Under the pieces are notes generated by a model. It made no database searches and was not told where the DNA came from. It saw nothing but the letters and a program-made list of their open reading frames with translations. Of a stretch of DNA of 11,136 bases, positions 1 through 6,423 are shown piece after piece; the stretch's first letter is position 1, and each line of letters opens with the position of its first letter. This DNA comes from Solirubrobacterales bacterium (lineage in GTDB: Bacteria; Actinomycetota; Thermoleophilia; Solirubrobacterales; Solirubrobacteraceae), in the NCBI GenBank assembly GCA_017354065.1, contig JAFMRN010000050.1, positions 1 to 11,136 of the forward strand, read 5' to 3'. A program made the translations under genes and the position numbers.

Positions 1-2149
1 GATGGCTCTCCGTATAGCCGCTCATGTCAGCGCCAGGGTTACCCCACCGCGGGCCGTTTTCGGGAGGGAGGTCCGTGTTGAAATCAAGTCCGGCGATGAC
101 CATGTGCACGTGATCCCCCGTCGAGTAGATCGTGACCCACTTGCCCGGCCCAGGCGCACCCCATCCTCCGAAATACCCCGAGGTTTGCGGGGCAGCGAGT
201 TGATGGACCGCCCCGAGCACGAACGACGTCGAGCCTGAGCAGTCATAGCCAACCTTGGGCGCGTGACAGTCATGGGAGGCAACGCTATCCCCCGATCCCA
301 GCCCCGGCGTCGGGATGAAACCAGGCCCGTGCCCGCCCCCCCAGCAGTATGGATAGCGGTCTATCGCGTTGGCCGCCCCAATCATCTGCTGGACCGACTT
401 CGGCGCGCTCCGCGGTGCCGCCGCGTCCCCATTAGGCTGGAGCTGGGCTTTGTTGCCGGGAATCAGCGCAGGCGGTTTGATCTTCGGCATCCCGGCAGCG
501 GTCGCGGCAAACCCACCGCCGACATCGCCAAGGCTGGTGGTCGTTATAGGGTTTGACTCACCCTGCAGGAGCTGATCCTCGATCGGGGTTGTTGCGTGCG
601 AGGTGATGGGGATCCCCAATCCCGACCCGGGAAACAGGATCGGGACCTGGTCGGTGACCTGGACCGAACCGATGTCGGTCGGCAGCTTTTGGCCGTCGGG
701 ACCGGTGTCGCCCGGGTTGGCATCAGTCACCTTCACGCCCGACTTCCACCCGGGTGGCATGCCCTTCTCGGCCGCACTAACCACGGGATCACCGACCGCA
801 AAAGCGGCGGCGCCCGCACGCGCGGCGTGTGAGGCGAACACGAAGGTCGCGCCAACTAACACGATCTGCCAGACGGCGACTATGACGATCAGCAGGACCG
901 GCAGAACCCCCACAAACTCCACCACGGCCTGTCCGCTCTCCCCGGCAAGTCGCGCGGCCAAGCTGGCACGCCGGTCAACATCGCTCTTCTCAGCGTCCTC
1001 GGATGACAGCGCCGAGATCTCGGCCAGCACGGAAGCCATCGGTGACAACAGCGTCTGAGAAGCTGCTCCCGCGTCCGGGATGCCAGTGTTGACCGCGGGC
1101 TCAAGCGCCCAGAAATCGGACGGCACGGTCGTCTCCAGCACGGGCGAGGCCACCACTCGGCGAGCGAGATCGGGCTGGATCTCATGCCGCCGCGACGTCT
1201 GGTTCAGGAGCACCGCCACTGCGGGCGGCTCGACCTTCAACCGATCCCACAGCTCCTTTGCGCGCGTGACTCCGCGCAGAGAAACCACGTCTGGCGTGGA
1301 TACGACCACCACCGTGTCAGCCATCTCGATCGCTATCGCACTGGCCTCGGTCAACGTAGTGCCAGCGTCGATCACCGTGAGATCTTCACGGGTGCGGATA
1401 GCGGTGATGATGTTGCGCGCGGCCGAAGCGGTCACCTCGTCGGCCTGCTCGCCGTGCTCAGGACCAAACAGCACTCGCATCCCCGACTGGTGCGTGAACA
1501 GCGACTCCTGCAGGTTGCGCGTGGTCAGCTCGTCAGCGACCGTGACCAGGTCCGCAACGCTGCGCCTGTGGGGCAGATCCAGGAACGATCGGATATCGCC
1601 GGCTTGCAGGTCGTACTCGATCAGGCACACCGATGCGGTGCGCAGCTGCCGCGCAGCGAGGGCCATGTGCACGGCGACCGTGGTCGTTCCGACCCCGCCT
1701 TTTGCCCCGACAACGGTCACGACCCGACCGACCCCGCGCAGATCCCCGGTGTCCCGCGCGGCCCTGCGACGCAGCGCCTGAGTCCAGGCTGCGGCAGCCA
1801 TGACGCTCATCTCCAGTGCCTCCAGTCCGACTGGCTGGGAGATAACGTCGCGGGCACCCGCTTGCATACCGGCCCGGAGTACCTCGGGCCCCGAGTCACC
1901 GACTATCAGCACCAGACCCAGCTCCGGCTGGTTGGTCGACAGCTCTCGGGTCAGCTCCAGCAGCGGAACCGAGCCCTTGCGGTCGTGCACGATGATCGCG
2001 TCGACCTCATCGGCTCGCGCGTTACCGCCACGCAGTTCCTGAGGGTCGCGGACGGCGCCGGCGACCTCCAGTTCCTCGCTCTCGGTGATCAGCCCATACA
2101 GCTGATCAGTCAAGCGAGGATCATTGACTGCGATCAGAACCCGCGTCAT
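1..2149 (-). CDS. cpaE: CpaE/TadZ-like ATPase fused to a TadE-like pseudopilin and an NlpC/P60-like hydrolase (partial, 3' end outside window)
   Basis: Starts at ATG 2149, overlapping the upstream stop as ATGA; 716 codons stay open to the left edge, where the gene is cut. Residues 1-120 look like a degenerate CheY-like receiver, as in CpaE. Residues 148-157 form a deviant Walker A, GAKGGVGTTT, in which the usual second Lys is Thr, common in CpaE. A Walker A'-like LIEYDLQAGD (176-185) and a Walker B-like TVIDAG (258-263) follow. Near residue 400 the frame continues without a stop into a TadE-type segment, GQAVVEF (406-412), and one membrane helix (about 413-435). A linker leads to an NlpC/P60-like (C40) domain from about 587, with WGGGHG (603-608), candidate Cys637 in YDCSGS and candidate His680 in GDHVHMV. 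CpaE/TadZ proteins position Tad machines; TadE is a minor pseudopilin; C40 enzymes cut peptidoglycan peptides. Predicted topology: ATPase inside, hydrolase outside. Domain calls are firm by motif; the function of the fusion is inferred. Confidence 0.85.
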   Translation of the reverse strand, partial: MTRVLIAVNDPRLTDQLYGLITESEELEVAGAVRDPQELRGGNARADEVDAIIVHDRKGSVPLLELTRELSTNQPELGLVLIVGDSGPEVLRAGMQAGARDVISQPVGLEALEMSVMAAAAWTQALRRRAARDTGDLRGVGRVVTVVGAKGGVGTTTVAVHMALAARQLRTASVCLIEYDLQAGDIRSFLDLPHRRSVADLVTVADELTTRNLQESLFTHQSGMRVLFGPEHGEQADEVTASAARNIITAIRTREDLTVIDAGTTLTEASAIAIEMADTVVVVSTPDVVSLRGVTRAKELWDRLKVEPPAVAVLLNQTSRRHEIQPDLARRVVASPVLETTVPSDFWALEPAVNTGIPDAGAASQTLLSPMASVLAEISALSSEDAEKSDVDRRASLAARLAGESGQAVVEFVGVLPVLLIVIVAVWQIVLVGATFVFASHAARAGAAAFAVGDPVVSAAEKGMPPGWKSGVKVTDANPGDTGPDGQKLPTDIGSVQVTDQVPILFPGSGLGIPITSHATTPIEDQLLQGESNPITTTSLGDVGGGFAATAAGMPKIKPPALIPGNKAQLQPNGDAAAPRSAPKSVQQMIGAANAIDRYPYCWGGGHGPGFIPTPGLGSGDSVASHDCHAPKVGYDCSGSTSFVLGAVHQLAAPQTSGYFGGWGAPGPGKWVTIYSTGDHVHMVIAGLDFNTDLPPENGPRWGNPGADMSGYTESH
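917..934 (-). other. Prepilin-peptidase-like motif G|QAVVEF inside the CpaE-TadE-C40 protein
   Basis: These bases encode Gly406-Gln-Ala-Val-Val-Glu411, followed by Phe412 and a hydrophobic helix. A Gly just before the cut and a Glu at +5 before a hydrophobic stretch is the pattern cleaved by type IV prepilin peptidases, and TadE/TadF pseudopilins are known substrates of TadV. Cleavage here would separate the N-terminal ATPase (about 406 residues) from the membrane pseudopilin-hydrolase. The motif is seen; cleavage is inferred. TadV normally acts on short cytoplasmic leaders, so a leader this long would be exceptional. Confidence 0.5.
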
Positions 2150-2928
2150 AGGCTGCCTTGGGTCACCGGTCCAGGCACACCCTGCTTGGTGCCCTGCTGT
2201 ACCAGTGACAGGGCCAGATCACTGGCCCAGGATTTGGCGCCCTCTACCTGGAGCACCTGCTCAGGGGTCAGCGCCAAAATCACGGAGAATCCGCCCGAAC
2301 TGCTGCCGCCCGAACTACCACCGCTGGCCGTGTTCAGGACCTTCACGTTGGGAACCACGACCCGTGTATGGCCGCCGCCCTTGCCGCCGCTGAATACGCC
2401 GATGATGTCGACCGTCGACTCGGGCTTGATCTGCCCATCAACCGCGTCATCCGGACTGAGGGAAAGGGTGAACTCCTGGTCCCCCGGGGGAAGTTGCGAT
2501 GGTGCGCTCACCATTCCCGACTGCAGCACCGTGCCGGGCTGCAGCGCCGTCTGACTGACCTGGCCAATAGCTTGGCTCGGTGAGGTCATCACATTCCTGG
2601 CTGCCCACCTCTGCGGCTCCTGGCGGGAACCCAGATCAGCACTGGTGATCGGCGTGTAGGGCTTCACCGTCCGGGTCAGCACGACCTCGTCTTCAACGGG
2701 GCCGACCTGCTTGGAAACGGAGCTCACGTAGCTGGCGATGAGCGCGAAAACCACGATCAGCCCGATCGCCGCGAGAACCAGAAGCAGGACGCCCTGGCGC
2801 TGGCGCGGATTCATCTGACGGACGCTGCGGGACTTTCCCCCCGAACGCAGGCTTGTGCTGCGCCCTCCATCATCAGCGCTCACGCCCCCCTGACTCGACT
2901 CCTTGCGCTTGCTCCTGACCCCTAGCAT
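2146..2928 (-). CDS. cpaB: CpaB/RcpC-like Tad pilus assembly protein (SAF domain)
   Basis: A 260-residue protein. A basic, Ser/Gly-rich cytoplasmic N-terminus is followed by one membrane helix (about 46-68) and a SAF domain (about 81-141: VVLTRTVKPYTPITSADL, later QTALQPGTVLQSGMV). An RcpC/CpaB-type domain (about 146-245) contains LSPDDAVDGQIKPESTVDII, and a Gly/Ser insert lies at 202-213. CpaB/RcpC proteins sit outside the membrane in Tad systems; in diderms they work with the secretin, while in monoderms they probably contact wall or pilus, which is inference. ATG 2928 is chosen because GGAGGA lies 10 bases upstream; in-frame starts at 2976, 2994 and 3003 exist but lack such a site and add unconserved-looking sequence. 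The stop overlaps the next start (ATGA, 2146-2149), implying translational coupling with the CpaE fusion. Confidence 0.88.
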   Translation of the reverse strand: MLGVRSKRKESSQGGVSADDGGRSTSLRSGGKSRSVRQMNPRQRQGVLLLVLAAIGLIVVFALIASYVSSVSKQVGPVEDEVVLTRTVKPYTPITSADLGSRQEPQRWAARNVMTSPSQAIGQVSQTALQPGTVLQSGMVSAPSQLPPGDQEFTLSLSPDDAVDGQIKPESTVDIIGVFSGGKGGGHTRVVVPNVKVLNTASGGSSGGSSSGGFSVILALTPEQVLQVEGAKSWASDLALSLVQQGTKQGVPGPVTQGSL

Positions 2929-2938
2929 CGACGGTTGT

Positions 2939-2944
2939 TCCTCC
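2939..2944 (-). promoter_or_regulatory. Shine-Dalgarno site GGAGGA deciding the cpaB start
   Basis: On the minus strand GGAGGA lies 10 bases before ATG 2928. It is the best ribosome-binding match near any in-frame start of this gene, and so supports the 260-residue form over the longer ones. Confidence 0.65.
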
Positions 2945-3231
2945 GTGGCCCTCGCTGCGTGCCGCTCTGATGACACCTGTACAGGCCGGAGCATACGCGG
3001 CACTCACACGCCTGTACAAGGGCAAGGTATGGTCCTTTCATACCTAGGCACTGGTTTTTGTGTCAGAAGGTACAGGCTCGTCATACCTAGGTCTAGCCCG
3101 GATATGCTGCGAGCTTGATGGACTGAGAGGACCAGATCCAATACTTCTGAAAATGGACTTTCACTGTGGGCGCCTGCCACTATAAATTGGACTGTCGTTG
3201 TGCTGCGCGACTGACTCGGTGTGTCCAAGAT
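2945..3231. promoter_or_regulatory. Divergent intergenic region between the two pilus operons, with repeated operator-like motifs
   Basis: No convincing gene lies here. Family A is a TGTACA-type motif: the perfect palindrome CCTGTACAGG (2976-2985), CCTGTACA (3011-3018) and the inverted half TACAGG (3071-3076). Family B is CATACCT: an inverted repeat AGGTATG-N7-CATACCT (3025-3045), with the 11-mer TCATACCTAGG occurring identically at 3038-3048 and 3081-3091. A possible minus-strand promoter is TTGTAC (3014-3019), an 18-base spacer and TATGCT (2990-2995). Family A sites would then sit over the -35 box and just downstream of the predicted start, a typical arrangement for a repressor. The motifs are seen; the promoter and regulator are inferred, and no regulator gene is adjacent. 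Confidence 0.5.
3181..3186 (+). promoter_or_regulatory. Candidate -10 box TATAAA for the tadG-like operon
   Basis: TATAAA is rare in DNA this GC-rich and lies about 46 bases before the preferred GTG start at 3232. No clear -35 box is visible at the usual spacing. If used, transcription would begin near 3193, which would exclude the upstream GTG at 3166 as the translation start. Confidence 0.35.
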
Positions 3232-4692
3232 GTGACCGGGGAAGAAGGGCAAGTCCTGCTCTTGAGCGGGGCTATCGCGTTCTTCGTGCTCGTGGTCGGC
3301 ATGTTTCTGTTCTGGCTCGGTTCGGCATCCACCATCGGCACCAACGCCCAAAGCGCGGCGGACGCCGCCGCGCTCGCCGGTGAGAACAAGCTGATCCAGG
3401 AGTACAACCGGACCGTCTACGTAAACGGCGTTCCCCAGACGGGGCATTACTCGATGGCCGACGTTTGTGCGGCCGCGGCCCAGTACGCGAGCGACAACCA
3501 GGCCACCGTGGCGAGTTGCAACAAGGCGTCAGGTTCCGGCGACGCCCCGGCCGACGTGCAGGTGTCGGTCAACACCAATCAGAAGCTCGGCAGCAAATCT
3601 CCGACTCCGAGCGAGGGCGGTTCTGCGCAAGCACGCGCCACCAGCGATAGCGGTGCGCAGGCCAGTCCCTCGATCGAGCAAACGCCCGATTGCTCGGCCG
3701 GTCTAATACATGTCGCCCCGTTCCAGGCTCCCAAAGGCAAGCAGAGCAACGCCAACGGTTTCTCGATCGCCGGGAGCGCGAATTTCGGCGGCGACTGCGA
3801 ATCGCGCATCGCCGGCGCCCTGGACAAGCTCGGTAAGAGCCTGAAGCTGCATGTTGTCGGCCAGGTCGGCAAGATCGACTCGGTCAAGGGCGGAACAAAG
3901 GGCGCTGATAAGGATGCCGGGAACATGGAGAAGTGTGGCGCCGCAGCGCAGGTGACCATTGCCGGCGGTGGTAAGGGCGGGATCACCAAGGTGACCGATG
4001 CGCAGCTCGCGAAGTTTCAGCTCACGCGCCCGATCCCCGGCAAGCCAAACGTAGTGGGGTTGAACGGCGTACAGTGCGGCGCGACGGTGAGCAGCGACAG
4101 CTCCAGTTCCGGCAGCGGCGACGACTCGAGCGGCAACGGCAACGTGCACTTGGTGGACTACGACAAGGGTGGCCCCGCGGCAAGTGCCAGCTCGTTCGGC
4201 GGTGGCGTGGCGATGGGCTACGCCGCCTCCAGCCCCAACCAAAACGCGAACGCTTGCTCGATCTACAAGGCGTACAAGTCGCTTGAGAGCAGCACTGGGC
4301 TGCCGGACCCGAAGCAGGATCCCAAGCCGCTGCTCATAACCCTCACAACAGCGTCCGACGAGAGCGTTATGGGCCTTATGCAGAACGGGCCACCGTCCTA
4401 CGGCCTGTTTCAGCAGACCCCCCCTACCTGGGCCATGCCGGGTCATGGAGACCCAATTTCTCAGGAGATGAACCCGCTCATGGCGACCTCGATGTTCCTA
4501 AACGGGGTCCAGACAAACAAAGGGCTCAAGGACGTCTACAACCAGCAGAAGAACCTCCCGGTCTGGGCGATCGCCCAGAACGTGCAGGTATCAGGCGCAG
4601 GCGAAGCCTCAGGCGGCGAAGCAAATTACGGCAAGCACGTGCAGGACGGCCAACATTATGAGAGCTACGTTCTGAGCGGAAAGTGCAAATGA
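3232..4692 (+). CDS. TadG-like pilus protein with a degenerate M15-like domain and a C-terminal SLT-like transglycosylase domain
   Basis: A 486-residue protein. The N-terminus has the TadG-like pattern EEGQVLLLSG, a membrane helix (about 8-30) and NAQSAADAAALAGE (38-51). A Ser/Gly/Ala-rich stretch follows. Residues about 190-280 resemble a metal-less M15/VanY fold. A Ser/Gly/Asp linker (287-304) precedes an SLT-like domain (about 342-470) with Glu377 in SDESVMGL as likely catalytic acid, YGLFQQTPPTW (390-400) and a PVWAIAQNVQVSG region (443-455). This pattern matches the actinobacterial SLT-like domains often paired with NlpC/P60. Likely role: outer, membrane-anchored Tad component that cuts glycan strands. 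GTG 3232 is preferred over GTG 3166 because the extra 22 residues contain four Cys, have low third-position GC and overlap a possible -10 box. The stop overlaps the next ATG (4689-4692). Confidence 0.8.
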   Translation: MTGEEGQVLLLSGAIAFFVLVVGMFLFWLGSASTIGTNAQSAADAAALAGENKLIQEYNRTVYVNGVPQTGHYSMADVCAAAAQYASDNQATVASCNKASGSGDAPADVQVSVNTNQKLGSKSPTPSEGGSAQARATSDSGAQASPSIEQTPDCSAGLIHVAPFQAPKGKQSNANGFSIAGSANFGGDCESRIAGALDKLGKSLKLHVVGQVGKIDSVKGGTKGADKDAGNMEKCGAAAQVTIAGGGKGGITKVTDAQLAKFQLTRPIPGKPNVVGLNGVQCGATVSSDSSSSGSGDDSSGNGNVHLVDYDKGGPAASASSFGGGVAMGYAASSPNQNANACSIYKAYKSLESSTGLPDPKQDPKPLLITLTTASDESVMGLMQNGPPSYGLFQQTPPTWAMPGHGDPISQEMNPLMATSMFLNGVQTNKGLKDVYNQQKNLPVWAIAQNVQVSGAGEASGGEANYGKHVQDGQHYESYVLSGKCK

Positions 4693-5204
4693 GCGTACGG
4701 CAGATCACGCTCACAACCATGACCGCCGCCATGCTGGCGGCGACGCTCGCGGCCTGCGGTGGATCGACGGCCAACAGTACACCGCAGGTCCTTCCCACCG
4801 TTCGGGACAACCCGACAACGACCGCGCCTAGCCAGCCTAAAGGGCTGGCTAGGGTCAGCGCCGGGCAGATCGCGGCCGTCGACCTGACCTATACGGCAAC
4901 CGTTCGACCGTCGGCGCTAACGGTCGCATCCGATGGGACCCTTCAGCACCTCTCCTGGTCAAGCTGGGGTGGCTCGCAGGCCGCCGCGCACGGCACCCTG
5001 TCGGCATGGATTTGCGGTGCGGACTGTAACCAGGGCCATCGCGTGCACTACCGGGCGCGAGTAGTTCTGAGCGATCCCGTCACCTGCACAGGACGGCGGT
5101 ACTACAACTCCGCAAGCGTTACGATCCAGACGACCCGGGGGACGCGGCACTGGGGTTCATTCCTGCACGCGCCATGCAAGCCACAGCCAATCGTGTATCG
5201 CTGA
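4689..5204 (+). CDS. Secreted lipoprotein of the WSSWGG type, function unknown
   Basis: A 171-residue protein starting at ATG 4689, four bases inside the tadG-like gene (ATGA), with GGAAAG five bases upstream. The signal peptide ends in a lipobox LAAC with Cys23 as the lipid site. A Thr/Pro/Ser linker (about 26-55) leads to a small folded domain with HLSWSSWGG (87-95), four further cysteines (109, 113, 133, 163) likely forming two disulfides, and RVVLSDPVTCTGRRYYN (124-140). I recall similar small domains in actinobacterial secreted proteins, but know no assigned function. Its place in the operon suggests an outer-surface partner of the pilus or its wall hydrolases; that is inference. A perfect 11-bp hairpin lies within codons 47-55. 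Confidence 0.8.
   Translation: MSVRQITLTTMTAAMLAATLAACGGSTANSTPQVLPTVRDNPTTTAPSQPKGLARVSAGQIAAVDLTYTATVRPSALTVASDGTLQHLSWSSWGGSQAAAHGTLSAWICGADCNQGHRVHYRARVVLSDPVTCTGRRYYNSASVTIQTTRGTRHWGSFLHAPCKPQPIVYR
4827..4853 (+). repeat. Perfect 11-bp inverted repeat inside the lipoprotein gene
   Basis: CCTAGCCAGCC (4827-4837) and GGCTGGCTAGG (4843-4853) are exact reverse complements separated by five bases (TAAAG). The stem is GC-rich and would be stable in RNA. It is not followed by a T-run, so it is not a standard intrinsic terminator. It falls in the disordered linker of the lipoprotein, where protein sequence is little constrained. Confidence 0.8.
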
Positions 5205-5217
5205 TAGGACAGCTCTC

Positions 5218-6423
5218 GTGAGCCAAGACGACCACGACGAACGCTCGAAGGCACGCGACCCCGCGGATCTCGCCGCCGTCTTGGCGAAGATGGCCTCGAC
5301 CACCGATGATCCGCCGGTGCGTCGCCCGGGCCATGAGACTCCGGCTGAACGCTCCGAACCTGCTGAACCCTCACAGCCGGCGCCACCGCCCAAACCGGAC
5401 GCGTCGGAGCCTCCGCCTGCCAGCCCAGAACCGCCGACACCCAGCGACAACCCGCAGCCAGCGTCCGGCATAGCCGGCTGGGGAAGTGGACTCCCCATGG
5501 GTCAGGGACTCCCGGAAGCGGCAGCGCAGGAGTCCCAGGCCGAGCCGCCGCAAGAGTCGGCACCAGCGCCAGACGCGGCGCCACTGCCGCCCACCGAGCC
5601 CAAAGCCGGTGGGCGGGCCACGAGCACAGACGCTCCGCGTCAGCAGTCGCGGAGCGCAATGACCGGACCGGCGCCCACACGCCAGCGAACCCCGGAGCCT
5701 CGCACCGGTGACGAGCGAGCCGGCGACTCAAGCGAGGGTGAGGATAAGCCCGGCAACTCGCTGGCCTCAAAGGTGATCGCCGGCGTAACGATGCATGGCG
5801 CATTGACCCGCGGCCCGCGCAAAGATCCCCCTGCCTCCCCCCCGACCCCGACAGACACGGACGACGCGGACGGTGAGCCCACTGAGAGCATTTGGAGCCG
5901 ATCGGGTTCGAGCAGGCGCGCCAGCGCTGGCCGGCCCAGCCGCGACAAGAGCCGCGGCCGTGTGACACCGCAGCTCCGCAAAGACCGGTCCAACGGCGCG
6001 AACCCATCCCGAACACAGATGACGCCGCGCGCCAAGCGACTGTTCGCTGTCGCAGGTGGCCTTCTGCTGGTGATCGTCCTGATCGCGATTTTCAGCAGCG
6101 GCGGGTCGAGCAGTAACAACGCCAGCCAGACCAACAGTCAGACATCGACGGGCGCCACGTTGAGCATGTCCTCGCCCACCGCGGCACCGCAGCACCCGAA
6201 GCGAGTGACGCATAAGCCAACCCGGCAGCCGGCGGGCAAGCACAAGGCCGCCAAGCGCCCAGCGCACAAGGCCCCGCCGGCCAAACACAACGCTCCCAAG
6301 CGGCCGGCGCCCAAGCACGTCACCCGGCAGTCGCCGGGTAAGGGAAGCCACAAGCAGGCTCCAGCGCGTCACCGTCCGGCGCCGAAGCTACCAGCGCGCC
6401 CCCACGCGAAGAAGGGCCGTTAG
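5218..6423 (+). CDS. Proline-rich single-pass membrane protein with a basic extracellular tail, function unknown
   Basis: A 401-residue protein starting at GTG 5218, with AGGAC eight bases upstream and 13 bases after the lipoprotein stop, so probably the last gene of the pilus operon. Residues 1-275 are low-complexity: rich in Pro, Ala, Glu, Ser and Gly, with acidic stretches, ending in a basic segment (about 232-275). One membrane helix spans about 276-293 (FAVAGGLLLVIVLIAIF). Outside, a Ser/Asn/Thr linker (294-320) leads to a tail (about 323-401) made almost only of Lys, Arg, His, Pro and Ala, similar in composition to histone-H1-like tails. Basic residues before the helix predict N-inside topology. 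Possible roles are binding wall polymers or DNA, or scaffolding; I do not recognise a family. It overlaps the convergent ASCH gene by 4 bp. Confidence 0.75.
   Translation: MSQDDHDERSKARDPADLAAVLAKMASTTDDPPVRRPGHETPAERSEPAEPSQPAPPPKPDASEPPPASPEPPTPSDNPQPASGIAGWGSGLPMGQGLPEAAAQESQAEPPQESAPAPDAAPLPPTEPKAGGRATSTDAPRQQSRSAMTGPAPTRQRTPEPRTGDERAGDSSEGEDKPGNSLASKVIAGVTMHGALTRGPRKDPPASPPTPTDTDDADGEPTESIWSRSGSSRRASAGRPSRDKSRGRVTPQLRKDRSNGANPSRTQMTPRAKRLFAVAGGLLLVIVLIAIFSSGGSSSNNASQTNSQTSTGATLSMSSPTAAPQHPKRVTHKPTRQPAGKHKAAKRPAHKAPPAKHNAPKRPAPKHVTRQSPGKGSHKQAPARHRPAPKLPARPHAKKGR

Noticed and set aside
603..1058. A 151-codon plus-strand frame rich in Thr and Ala
   Set aside because: It lies antisense to the TadE-like membrane segment and linker, which match a known family on the other strand.
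889..1185. A separate TadE gene starting at the ATG in GATGTTGAC near 1000
   Set aside because: That ATG is in a different frame and soon stops (at 889-891) without giving the TadE sequence; the pseudopilin segment is in the ATPase frame.
1080..1781. A 233-codon plus-strand frame rich in Arg, Ser and Thr
   Set aside because: It lies antisense to the Walker A and ATPase region of the CpaE fusion; no motif, and its composition follows from the opposite strand.
1184..2554. A 456-codon open frame on the plus strand opposite cpaB and the CpaE fusion
   Set aside because: It has no recognisable domain, a composition typical of antisense reading of GC-rich genes, and it lies wholly against two genes with clear motifs on the minus strand.
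3166..3231. A 22-residue N-terminal extension of the tadG-like gene from GTG 3166
   Set aside because: Four Cys in 22 residues, low third-position GC and an overlapping TATAAA box suggest untranslated leader. It cannot be fully excluded because a weak GGA lies upstream of 3166.
3703..4446. A 247-codon minus-strand frame opposite the tadG-like gene
   Set aside because: Val/Ala/Arg/His-rich antisense reading without domains; the plus strand has TadG and SLT motifs.
5102..6016. A 304-codon minus-strand frame, Arg/Trp/Cys-rich
   Set aside because: It is a shadow of the proline-rich membrane protein gene; Pro codons read in reverse give Gly/Trp/Arg-rich nonsense.
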